Below are positions 10,712 through 18,064 of a stretch of DNA of 63,809 nt, piece after piece. The position numbers and the translations under genes are program-made. The notes below the pieces were generated by a model. It saw nothing but the letters and a program-made list of their open reading frames with translations. It had not been told where the DNA came from and made no database searches. Within the stretch, counting starts at the first letter, position 1. Each line of letters starts with the position of its first letter. This stretch comes from Kineococcus rubinsiae (lineage in GTDB: Bacteria; Actinomycetota; Actinomycetes; Actinomycetales; Kineococcaceae), in contig NZ_VWPY01000022.1 of NCBI RefSeq assembly GCF_011839805.1, forward strand, positions 1 to 63,809. Reading direction: 5' to 3'.

Positions 10712-11803
10712 ATGTCGCCCGTGTCTGCACGAGACGTCGACCCAGCACTGCCTGCGGGCTACACCGAGCTCCTGGAGCAGCTGAAGACCCGCGTCGCCAC
10801 CTCCCGCCTGCGCGCCGCCCGCGCCGCGAACACCGAGCTGTTGCGGCTCTACCACTCCATCGGCCACGACATCCTCACCCGCCAGGACCGGGCCGGCTGG
10901 GGCGCGAAGGTCATCGACCGCCTCGCCCACGACCTGCGTGAGGCGTTCCCCGACCAGCGGGGCTTCTCGGTGCGCAACCTGCACTACATGCGAGCCCTAG
11001 CCTCGGCCTGGCCCGGCGCGGACTTTCTGCCACAGCCTGTGGCAGCACTTCCCTGGGGTCACGTCCGCGCCCTGCTGGACCGCCTCGACGAACCAGCCAC
11101 CCGCGACTGGTACGCGACCCAAGCCGTCGAGCACGGCTGGTCACGCAACGTCCTGGAACACCACCTCAGGACCCGGCTGCACGCCCGCACCGGCGCCGCA
11201 CCGTCCAACTTCACCACCCACCTGCCCCCCACCGACTCCGACCTCGCCCAGCAGCTGACCCGCGACCCCTACGTCTTCGACCACCTGACCGCCACCGACC
11301 GGGCCAGCGAGAAGGCTTTGGAAACGGGTCTGATGGACCGCCTGCAAGCCACCCTGACCGCCTTCGGCCACGGCATGGCCTTCGTCGGACGCCAAATCCG
11401 CTTCGACGTCGACGGTGACGAGCTTATCGTCGACCTCCTGCTCTTCCACCTCGAGCAACTGCGCTACGTCGTAGTCGAGCTGAAGATCGGCCGCTTCGAG
11501 CCCGCCTTCCTGGGACAGCTGGGCACCTACGTCGCCCTGGTCGACGACAAGCTCCGACACGCCCAGCACTCCCCCACCATCGGCATCCTCCTGGTCGCCG
11601 GACGCAACGAGACCCTGGTGCGCTACGCCCTCTCCAGCGCCGCCGCACCAATGGCCGTGGCCACCTACGACACCCTGCCGCCCGAACAGCGAGCCGGCCT
11701 ACCTGACGTCGCCGCACTGACCGCCGTGCTCACCGACGCCCTCCACGAACCGCGCACCCACCCACCGGGGTCAGACACAGCTGGTGCCGAGCAGGACGAC
11801 TGA
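10712..11803 (+). CDS. DUF1016/YhcG-type PD-(D/E)XK nuclease-domain protein
   Basis: 363 residues. The N-terminal half (about 10-165) is the DUF1016 N domain: helical, with GHDILTRQDRAGWGAKVIDRLAHDLREAFP and FSVRNLHYMRALASAWP. The C-terminal half (about 185-345) has a PD-(D/E)XK core: IRFDVDGDELIVDLLLFH, then VVVELKIGRFEPAFLGQLGTYV. Proteins of this family (YhcG) are often borne on plasmids or phages or linked to restriction modules, and a DNA-processing or defence role is usual speculation. Catalytic Asp, Glu and Lys are present. The start may instead be ATG 10625; 10712 was chosen because homology-like sequence begins there. It stands alone. Confidence 0.87.
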   Translation: MSPVSARDVDPALPAGYTELLEQLKTRVATSRLRAARAANTELLRLYHSIGHDILTRQDRAGWGAKVIDRLAHDLREAFPDQRGFSVRNLHYMRALASAWPGADFLPQPVAALPWGHVRALLDRLDEPATRDWYATQAVEHGWSRNVLEHHLRTRLHARTGAAPSNFTTHLPPTDSDLAQQLTRDPYVFDHLTATDRASEKALETGLMDRLQATLTAFGHGMAFVGRQIRFDVDGDELIVDLLLFHLEQLRYVVVELKIGRFEPAFLGQLGTYVALVDDKLRHAQHSPTIGILLVAGRNETLVRYALSSAAAPMAVATYDTLPPEQRAGLPDVAALTAVLTDALHEPRTHPPGSDTAGAEQDD

Positions 11804-12087
11804 GCAGCCCAACGGGGCGGCTACAGACAGCCCCGAGCTACCGCTCTTACCTGGTGTGCAGGTGATCGTGTGCTCGAAGACCACGTGAGTGCGGCGCGGC
11901 ACACCCGACCAGACGCAGTGGCAGCGCCGACGGACGACGCCAGGCATCGAAGTCCACCGACGACACCCTCGTGGCCCAGCACCGCCGAGCTCTCGAGCGC
12001 GTCGGCGTCGAGCTCAAGGCCCGCGCGCACGCCGGGGCGCTCATCGAGCGCACCCTGCGTGGGGAGCTGTTCGTCTCACCGCTCTAG

Positions 12088-12330
12088 TCAGTTCACGGCT
12101 CGCGGTAGGACCCCAGGGCCGGGGTCGAGCATGACGGGCTGCCACAGCCCTTCGTCGGTGTCGCTCAGACGCTCGGCCGCCGCCAAGGCTTGGTCGTCCT
12201 CGCAGCACTCGACGTGCTCGACCGCCGGGGGATCGGCGTGGACGATCATCACCTCCCCGACCTCGATGGGGGACCCGCAGACCCAGCACGGTGTGGGGCT
12301 GACGCACCGCGCGACGGTGTCCTCGCTCAT
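12088..12330 (-). CDS. Small zinc-binding hypothetical protein
   Basis: 80 residues beginning MSEDTVARCVSPTPCWVCG, with a CxxC (CWVCG) and a later HVECC forming a treble-clef-like zinc site. The C-terminal part is acidic and helical. The pattern CxxCG..HVEC recurs in the rightward gene at 14648-15046 (CQECGE..HVEC), so the two may be distant relatives on this element. Function unknown. An upstream extension to 12390 lacks support. Confidence 0.6.
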   Translation of the reverse strand: MSEDTVARCVSPTPCWVCGSPIEVGEVMIVHADPPAVEHVECCEDDQALAAAERLSDTDEGLWQPVMLDPGPGVLPRAVN

Positions 12331-12475
12331 GGCGCCACAGTGCGTGAGGGCCGTCCGGGCGTCAACGGCTGCCCGGGTACAGAGGCCCACGCCTCGAACA
12401 CGCGTACGATCACCTCGGGTCGGTCGAGTGGTGTGGGGAAGGCACCGCCCGACCGGCCCCTCCCCTACTGCCCGG

Positions 12476-12766
12476 CTACCGGGCGTGCTTCGGCTTGGTC
12501 TTGGTCGACGGCATGGGCTCGATGCCGGCCCGGCGCAGGACGGAGTTGGCGCGGGCCGCGGCGGAGCGCGAGGACGGGGTGTGAGGCAGTGCGCAGCGGA
12601 AGGCGCCAGCGGCGTCCTGGACGCGCCAGTGCGAGGACCTGGCGGCGAGGGTGACGGTGTAGCCCTGAGCCGCGACGTGCTGCAGGACAGGGCGGATGGT
12701 GGCGCTGGCGCCGCGGAAGTTCATGAGCTCCTTCAGATCAGACCGCTCGTCCCGGTCACCGGCCAT
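12476..12766 (-). CDS. HicA-like small protein
   Basis: 96 residues: DERSDLKELMNFRGASATIR, then the motif SSHWRVQDAAGAF and LPHTPSSRSAAARANSVLRR. A His in GG/SSHWRV followed by a basic helix resembles the double-stranded-RNA-binding fold of HicA toxins and related DUF family proteins, but no HicB antitoxin is adjacent, so toxin activity is only a guess. It lies last in the leftward parA-parB direction, 95 bp after the ParB-like gene, and has its own CCTAGG-centred palindrome upstream, suggesting control by the partition proteins. Confidence 0.6.
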   Translation of the reverse strand: MAGDRDERSDLKELMNFRGASATIRPVLQHVAAQGYTVTLAARSSHWRVQDAAGAFRCALPHTPSSRSAAARANSVLRRAGIEPMPSTKTKPKHAR

Positions 12767-12803
12767 CGTCGATTGCACTCCGCGTACCCGTATCACTCCT
12801 CGC

Positions 12804-12817
12804 GTCCCTAGGAATGC
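12804..12817. promoter_or_regulatory. CCTAGG-centred site upstream of the HicA-like gene
   Basis: GTCCCTAGGAATGC shares the CCTAGGAATGC half with the three sites near parA (14302-14555), but the left arm is diverged. It probably binds the same plasmid protein. Confidence 0.55.
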
Positions 12818-12860
12818 TGCGCAGCCCGCCAGATGGCCGCCTCGATGGGCTGCGAGCCAC

Positions 12861-13427
12861 TCAGCGGCGGGCGCGGCGACGTAGCTGGAAGGGCTGGCCG
12901 TTGTTGTGCTCGCGTTCCCACGTCTCGGTGGCCAGCAGGATGAGGTCGCGGTACCAGTCGGTCTCGGAGCCGTAGCCGTCCGCGCCTCCGCGGGCACGGA
13001 AGGCGGCCTTGACGCGGTCGCGCTCTTCGGGCGATCCGAAGTACACGGTCGTGGCCCTGCCTGCGAAGGAGACGCGCCCGCTGACCAGTCGGGGCGTGGT
13101 GCCCGCGGAGCTGGGGGACGAGGACTCCGGGCCGTCGGTGTCCTGACCGGCGGCGGTGTGAGCGGGGTCATTGCTGGGCTTCTCCCCCGCCTCAGTGGGA
13201 CGGCTTGCTGGCGCCGCGGTGTCGTGGTCCCCCGTGGCCTGCAGCTGGCCGGCGGCCAGCTCTGGCAGCGACGGTGCTGGGGCTTGTGCGGCGGTGGCCG
13301 TAGGGGGGGTGGTGCTGGGGGCCTTGGCAGAGGCGTCTTGCTCAGCAACAGCGGCCTTCGCGGCGTCGGCGGCGGCCTTGGCGGGGTGCGGGCGGCTGAT
13401 GGCGGCGCGGCGGGACGGGGTAGCCAT
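12861..13427 (-). CDS. ParB-like partition/DNA-binding partner of ParA
   Basis: 188 residues. The N-terminal 110 are Ala/Pro/Thr-rich and low complexity. The C-terminal 75 hold a compact domain: RLVSGRVSFAGRATTVYFGSPEERDRVKAAFRARGG, GSETDWYRDLILLATETWEREHNNG. The beta-strand followed by two helices is what ribbon-helix-helix-like centromere binders paired with ParA show, although no named family is recognised with certainty. It follows parA by 24 bp in the same leftward operon, which is the normal place for the centromere-binding partner. Likely ligands are the CCTAGG palindromes upstream of parA. Confidence 0.65.
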   Translation of the reverse strand: MATPSRRAAISRPHPAKAAADAAKAAVAEQDASAKAPSTTPPTATAAQAPAPSLPELAAGQLQATGDHDTAAPASRPTEAGEKPSNDPAHTAAGQDTDGPESSSPSSAGTTPRLVSGRVSFAGRATTVYFGSPEERDRVKAAFRARGGADGYGSETDWYRDLILLATETWEREHNNGQPFQLRRRARR

Positions 13428-13451
13428 GGTTGTTGTCTCCAGGGTGGGTCG

Positions 13452-14282
13452 TCAGGAGGAAGGAGTGGCGGCGGGGGTGGGGGCCGCTTCCCGCAGGCGT
13501 GCGTCGATCTGGGCCCACAAGGCGTCCAGGACGACGGTGACGGCGGATGCCCCGGGGCTCTTCATGGCGTGGATCGGTAGACCCGCGCTGGCTGCGTCTG
13601 CGACGGCGGTGCGTTCGGGGACGATGCCGTCCAGGACGAGGGGGCCGTAGCTGTCCCGGAGCTCCTGCTCGCGGAAGGCCGCCTCGGCGGTGCGCTTACC
13701 CCTGTTGATGAGCAGGGCCAGCAGTCGGGGGGTGCTCTGCTCGAAGCCGTCCCGGACTTCGGTCATCGTCTCCTCGAGGCGTCCAACGCCTTGGAGGGCA
13801 TGTCCAGCGGGTTCGGTGACGATGACGACGTGCGTCGCGGCGACGAGGCCGGCGAGGAGCACCCGCCCCAAGCTGGGCGGGCAGTCCATGAGGACGACGT
13901 CGTAGTGGGCGAGGCTGTCGCGCCCCTGCCCGAGGGCCTTGCGTAGCCGCAGGGGCTGGGTGGCGCCGGTGTCGGTGTCGACCTCGGCCATCGAGCGGCT
14001 ACCGGGGACGAGGTCCACTCCAACCCACTCCCCCGCCCCGGCCACGATGACCTCGCTGAGCGCTTGCCCTCCCCCGTGCTTGGGGTCTGCTAGCAGTCCG
14101 AACGCGCCGTCGCCCAGTTCGACGTCCGGCAGGGTCAGTACATCGGTGGCGTTAGCCTGCGGATCGAGGTCGATGACCAGCACGCGAGCTCCAGCCGCTC
14201 GCGCGGCGGCCGCCAGTCCCAGCGTGGTGGCGGTCTTCCCCACGCCGCCTTTCTGGTTGCTGATCGCAATGATCGCAGTCAT
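13452..14282 (-). CDS. parA: ParA-family partition ATPase (replicon 1)
   Basis: 276-residue Walker-type ATPase for plasmid segregation. Deviant Walker A KGGVGKT (11-17), LVIDLDPQANAT (Walker A'), and Walker B-like DVVLMDCPPSL are all present. It has no N-terminal HTH, so it is a short type Ib-like ParA. ATG 14282 is chosen because GAGGAG precedes it; an open extension to 14507 crosses the palindrome cluster and is rejected. A perfect 16-bp palindrome lies 20 bp upstream of the start, so autoregulation by ParA/ParB is likely. The next gene downstream is the ParB-like partner. Confidence 0.93.
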   Translation of the reverse strand: MTAIIAISNQKGGVGKTATTLGLAAAARAAGARVLVIDLDPQANATDVLTLPDVELGDGAFGLLADPKHGGGQALSEVIVAGAGEWVGVDLVPGSRSMAEVDTDTGATQPLRLRKALGQGRDSLAHYDVVLMDCPPSLGRVLLAGLVAATHVVIVTEPAGHALQGVGRLEETMTEVRDGFEQSTPRLLALLINRGKRTAEAAFREQELRDSYGPLVLDGIVPERTAVADAASAGLPIHAMKSPGASAVTVVLDALWAQIDARLREAAPTPAATPSS

Positions 14283-14301
14283 AGCTCTCCTCGGTCTAAG
14301 C

Positions 14302-14317
14302 GCGTTCCTAGGAACGC
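14302..14317. promoter_or_regulatory. Perfect palindrome GCGTTCCTAGGAACGC at parA promoter
   Basis: Sixteen-bp perfect dyad centred on CCTAGG, 20 bp upstream of the parA ATG. Member 1 of the cluster; operator and/or centromere site. Confidence 0.8.
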
Positions 14318-14409
14318 TATGGCTGGGACTAATCCTGCCAATACTACACACTGCCGCGACGCTGTCACGGCTACAAGCGTTGGCACTGCTCGCACAGCTG
14401 TCGACGCAA

Positions 14410-14425
14410 GCATTCCTAGGAATAG
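14410..14425. promoter_or_regulatory. CCTAGG palindrome 2 (GCATTCCTAGGAATAG)
   Basis: Dyad CATTCCTAGGAATA with the same core as the site at 14302. Second member of the proposed centromere array. Confidence 0.75.
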
Positions 14426-14539
14426 CCCTACCGGCAGCAATACTGCTGAGGAGGAGGTCAGTGCGTAGTGACGCTAGGGGCAACGGCAGTGACCGTGGCA
14501 CGGGCACTAAATGCAGTCATGTCACTACAGACATAACAG

Positions 14540-14555
14540 GCATACCTAGGAATGC
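14540..14555. promoter_or_regulatory. CCTAGG palindrome 3 (GCATACCTAGGAATGC)
   Basis: Near-perfect dyad (one mismatch) with the same core. Third member of the array, about 90 bp before the rightward gene at 14648. Confidence 0.75.
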
Positions 14556-14647
14556 TGGAGGCAGCGTCAGTGACAGCCGTCGCGCCATCCTGGCAATACT
14601 GGACCGGTGACCAAGTCGGCCAGGGCTGACGACCAAAGCGGGGAGCG

Positions 14648-15046
14648 ATGCAGGTGAGGCAGGCCGACGCGGTGCGGACGTGGTTCGCCGAGCTCGACGA
14701 GGTCGACCGCGGCCGACTGCTGCGCCTGGACGAGGCTGATCTCCTACCCGAGGACCTCGCGGTCGGGCTGAGCATGGCGGGCGTGACCGTCGTTCCGATC
14801 GGCGTCTCACCCGTCGACGGCCGGCCCAAGGGCTGGTGGCCGCCGCCGGTGCTGGAGGACTTCCTCGCTGAGCTGCGCCACGAGGATCAGCCACCGCGCC
14901 CACGCGGGCGCCGCTGTCAGGAGTGCGGCGAGAGCGTCCAGGACGGCGAGGAGTACGTCGAAGTCCCGCTCATCGCGGGGCTCACCTGCCTCGTGCACGT
15001 CGAGTGCGTCCCGCAGGACCCCGCACCACAGGATCCGGCGCCGTAG
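14648..15046 (+). CDS. Zinc-ribbon-like hypothetical protein
   Basis: 132 residues. The N-terminal half is acidic and helical (VRTWFAELDEVDRGRLLRLDEADLLPEDLA). The C-terminal half has CQECGE and HVECVP, forming a probable zinc site like that in the 80-residue protein at 12088-12330. Function unknown. Its divergent position beyond the partition sites and convergent end with the replication gene (28 bp apart) suggest it belongs to the replicon-maintenance module. Confidence 0.7.
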   Translation: MQVRQADAVRTWFAELDEVDRGRLLRLDEADLLPEDLAVGLSMAGVTVVPIGVSPVDGRPKGWWPPPVLEDFLAELRHEDQPPRPRGRRCQECGESVQDGEEYVEVPLIAGLTCLVHVECVPQDPAPQDPAP

Positions 15047-15074
15047 GCACCGACGCTGGGCGCCTCGCGGCTCG

Positions 15075-17591
15075 TCACCGGGCGCTGCCCGCGACGAGCT
15101 CACGGCCAGCGGGCTGGCCACCGGTGGCGGTAGTGAGCAGGTCTAGGAGCGAGTCCTGCACCCCCTCAGGCGGTCCCGTGAGGTCGATGACCAGATCCGC
15201 CATCACATCGGGCCTGACAGGTGCGGCCAGCGAAGACGGTGCGCGCCGCGGTTGGGGGAGGTCCCAGCGGGTGCGGTGCTCACTCCAGACTCCGGCCAGG
15301 CTGGCTCGGGTGTCCTCGGGCAGGCGCTGGTAGGCCCAGGCGCGGGTGACGCTGCGCTTGTCCTGTTCCTGGCTGCTCAGCCCGTTCCACCAGGCGGTGT
15401 GCCGGTCGCGCTCGACGAGCCCGGCCCGGGCACGGCGTACTGCGAGCTGGTGCTTGCGTTGGGCCTGCTCGGTGGGGGAGAGGGCCGCGAAGACCGCGGC
15501 CCCGGCCGTGGTCTGCACACGACGAGCGTGGTCGTCCAGGCCGTCCCACCACGCTTTCTGCCGGGCGAGGTCAACCTTGGCCTGGCGGGCGAGGACCTGC
15601 TGGCGTTGGGCTTCCCAACGATGGCGTCGCGCGGTGGGGTCCACAGCGGCGCGGTACTCACGCCGCTCACTCGCCACCGCCCGCCAGATCGTGTCCTGCC
15701 GGTCTCGACCAAGCTGCTCCAGCGCGACGTGCTCGAGCCGCGCCGCGCCGGCGTCCTGATCGGCTGCAGCGTCGTGGATGACGGAGGCGGGATCGGTGGC
15801 GGTCCACCGGCCGTCAGCGTCGACGCTGACGAGCTGGTGGGCGCCCAGCGCCTGCAGGTGGCCACGCATCGTCCGCTCCTGCTCCCGGGTAAGAGCCGCC
15901 TCCCAGGCTGCGTCAGGTGCTGCCAGACCGGAACAGGGTGGTCGTGGAGACGTGGTGATACCCGCGGCGTAAGCGAGGACAGCAGGAGTGACTGGACCCC
16001 GGTGAGCACGAACAGCTTCCAACAGGTGAGCGCGCGGCAGACCCAGGCTGCGGCGTAGGGCGAGGGGGAGGCGGGCGGCCGGGTGGGGGGGTGTACCCCT
16101 AGTTGGCTCAAAGCCCCCCACACCCCCACCTGCATCCTCTGGGTCGGGTGTGGTCGTGGGGCTGCTGAACCGTGGCGGCAGGCACCAGGTGTCCGCGGTG
16201 TCGGTGCTGCCGCGCTGGTGGGTGGAGACGACCTCCAGGAGCCCGGCGGCGATGAGGGCATCCCGGGCGGTGGCGACGGTGTTGCGGGAGTCGATGGCCG
16301 CGTCCAGCAGGACATCGCGCTGGGGCAGCGGAACCGCGGTCGCCCCGCGCCGCCGCATCCGCTCCAGCACGTACCGGTACAGCTCGCGGCGGGTGTGACG
16401 CGACTGCGCCGGCCACGCCCGCCAGACCCCCTCCAGCTCGGCGTCGGCACGCGCGATGGCCGCCCCCACCGCCTCGTCGACGGCGGTGCTACTGGTGCCG
16501 CGTGCGGCGGCGACCGCGCGGTGCTCGCTCAGCCAAGCATCAGCAGCGGCGACGGCGGCGTTCCAGACGTGCCACCACCATTGGCGCCCCTTGGAGCGGG
16601 CCTTGACGAAGGCGCTGCGGTGAGCGGCGGCGATGGCCTGCCACGCCTGGTCCTCACTCCAACCCGCGAGGACCAGTGCCCGGGTGGCGTCGTACTCGAT
16701 GGTGGAACGGCTGCCCGGCTCACGGTCCAGCCCCGCCTCGGCGGCCGCCGACCTCCCCGTATGCAGGTAGGCGACCCACCCGGCAGGCAGGTCCTGGCGA
16801 GGACGAGGCAGCGGACTCAGCGGCTCCATCAGGCCGGCCGCGGCCGGTGCGGGCGTGGGGGAGGACCGCCGCGACCTCGCCGGCGACGCCACCTGACAGG
16901 CCCCGTCGCCGTCGCGGGCCTCGCGGATGCGGGGGGAGAGCGCCTGCAGTACGTCGCTCAGGTCCGTCAGCGCGGTCGCGAGGACGTCCTCGTCCAGCGG
17001 GGGGGTGGGCTTGCAGCGGTGCGGAGCGCTCAGCGGGCGCAGCTGCTGACGAACATCGACGTGGTGGCGGCCCAGGGGAGCTGCGCGCCGGCCCGTGACC
17101 GGGTCGCCCTTGCGGCCCAGCTCCCGGCGCAGCCGCAGCACGAGGTCCTCGAGCTCGGCGCGGCGCACACCGGGCACCAGCAGCAGGTGCGCTCGACCGT
17201 CCGCGCCGCCAGAGGGGCGCACCAGGTGCCACAGGCCACGGGCGCAGCAGAAGGCGACCAGGGTGTCCAGGATCTCGCCCGCGAAGGTGGGGGAGTCGAT
17301 GTCGACACCGACCACCTCGCTGCGCAGGGTGCCGACCACGCTGGCCACTCGCCCCTGACCGACCAGGACCAGCGCCTGACCCAGGGTGGCCGGGCGTACC
17401 CCCTTCACCGCAGCGTTGGCCGCATCGATGGCCAGCCAGGGCCCGCAGGTGAACAGCTGGTCGTCCAGTGCGCGACGCAGGGTGCGCGAGCGGGAGGAAT
17501 CGACCTGACCCGGTGCGACACGTCGCGCATCGGGTGGTCGAACCTCGCTGGACTGTCGTACTCTGGGCACAAGCCTCCCGCCAAGGGGCAC
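15075..17591 (-). CDS. Primase-like plasmid replication protein (replicon 1)
   Basis: Large protein of 838 residues or slightly less. The N-terminal third looks like an archaeo-eukaryotic-primase-like Rep domain: VVGVDID (DxD metal motif), LWHLVRPSGGADGRAHLLLV (His motif), and LRPLSAPHR. The same DxD, HxxL and RPxxAPHR order occurs in the second Rep at 28112-30007. A middle region with winged-helix-like segments follows (ELYRYVLERMRRRGATAVPLPQRDVLLDAAIDSR). The C-terminus is a long basic helical region rich in Trp/Arg (KAWWDGLDDHARR, TAWWNGLSSQEQ). It probably initiates or primes plasmid replication. The start is unclear: GTG 17591 is the furthest, but GTG 17570 follows GGGAGG closely. Confidence 0.7.
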   Translation of the reverse strand: MPLGGRLVPRVRQSSEVRPPDARRVAPGQVDSSRSRTLRRALDDQLFTCGPWLAIDAANAAVKGVRPATLGQALVLVGQGRVASVVGTLRSEVVGVDIDSPTFAGEILDTLVAFCCARGLWHLVRPSGGADGRAHLLLVPGVRRAELEDLVLRLRRELGRKGDPVTGRRAAPLGRHHVDVRQQLRPLSAPHRCKPTPPLDEDVLATALTDLSDVLQALSPRIREARDGDGACQVASPARSRRSSPTPAPAAAGLMEPLSPLPRPRQDLPAGWVAYLHTGRSAAAEAGLDREPGSRSTIEYDATRALVLAGWSEDQAWQAIAAAHRSAFVKARSKGRQWWWHVWNAAVAAADAWLSEHRAVAAARGTSSTAVDEAVGAAIARADAELEGVWRAWPAQSRHTRRELYRYVLERMRRRGATAVPLPQRDVLLDAAIDSRNTVATARDALIAAGLLEVVSTHQRGSTDTADTWCLPPRFSSPTTTPDPEDAGGGVGGFEPTRGTPPHPAARLPLALRRSLGLPRAHLLEAVRAHRGPVTPAVLAYAAGITTSPRPPCSGLAAPDAAWEAALTREQERTMRGHLQALGAHQLVSVDADGRWTATDPASVIHDAAADQDAGAARLEHVALEQLGRDRQDTIWRAVASERREYRAAVDPTARRHRWEAQRQQVLARQAKVDLARQKAWWDGLDDHARRVQTTAGAAVFAALSPTEQAQRKHQLAVRRARAGLVERDRHTAWWNGLSSQEQDKRSVTRAWAYQRLPEDTRASLAGVWSEHRTRWDLPQPRRAPSSLAAPVRPDVMADLVIDLTGPPEGVQDSLLDLLTTATGGQPAGRELVAGSAR

Positions 17592-17676
17592 GAGAAAGGC
17601 AGGACCCGCGAGAGCGGGACCTGTGAACAGCGGACCGGACAGGTTGGTCGCCGAGGACCGATCCGCGAGACTTATG

Positions 17677-17709
17677 GAGAGCCCCCCGCCGCCAAGCGGG
17701 GGGCTCTCC
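17677..17709 (-). terminator. Strong hairpin between RHH gene and Rep gene
   Basis: Perfect 14-bp stem GGAGAGCCCCCCGC with GCGGGGGGCTCTCC and a 5-nt loop, 4 bp beyond the stop of the 17714-17959 gene. Terminator for that leftward gene; it could also act on rightward transcripts. Confidence 0.75.
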
Positions 17710-17713
17710 GTCG

Positions 17714-17959
17714 TTAGGCGCTCTTCAAGTGCAGCTCCTCTTGCTGATCTTCAGAAGGCAGGGGCTCGAGACCAACCAGTCGCCCGGTGGTGTCGAAGAT
17801 GAAGCGCGAGACCGCATCGTCCATCAGCGCAGCGATGGAGACAGCACGGGCCGCGCTGGCCTGACGGACCTTGTCGTCATTCGCAGGCGCAAGGCGTACC
17901 CGCAGAAGCACAGCGTCGCTCACTCCTGTACGAGCTTTCACACCCCGAGTCCGAGCCAT
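17714..17959 (-). CDS. Small ribbon-helix-helix-like protein
   Basis: 81 residues: AVLLRVRLAPANDDKVRQASAARAVSIAALMDDAVSRFIFD. The short beta-strand, then a helix, a turn with Ser, and a second helix ending in a Phe match RHH DNA-binding or antitoxin proteins. No toxin partner is adjacent. It could be a copy-control repressor of the Rep gene downstream, but a terminator separates them. Start chosen at ATG 17959; ATG 17989 is also open. Confidence 0.6.
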   Translation of the reverse strand: MARTRGVKARTGVSDAVLLRVRLAPANDDKVRQASAARAVSIAALMDDAVSRFIFDTTGRLVGLEPLPSEDQQEELHLKSA

Positions 17960-18064
17960 ACCGGAGATCAAACCGAAGATTGGGCACAAAGTGGGGATGC
18001 TGGCTCGGTGTGTCGTCGCTGCGACCTCTTGGTGAGCGTCGACCAGCGAGTGGGCCAGCGTTGC

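Larger units (their letters stand above)
14283..14647. other. Candidate partition centromere / parA promoter region
   Basis: Non-coding stretch of about 0.36 kb, visibly lower in GC than its surroundings, holding three CCTAGG palindromes spaced about 108 and 130 bp apart and many short ACTG/CAGT repeats. The position between parA and the divergent 14648 gene fits a parS/centromere, possibly also an origin. Confidence 0.6.

Noticed and set aside
11866-12087. Frame encoding KSTDDTLVAQHRRALERVGV and FVSPL
   Set aside because: Coding-like composition but no start codon in frame; may be a gene remnant, not reported as a gene.
12476-12766. Complete HicAB toxin-antitoxin pair
   Set aside because: Only a HicA-like protein is present; the adjacent ParB-like protein does not look like HicB.
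16083-17717. 544-codon plus-strand frame opposite the Rep gene
   Set aside because: Low-complexity composition and full overlap with the primase-like protein on the minus strand.
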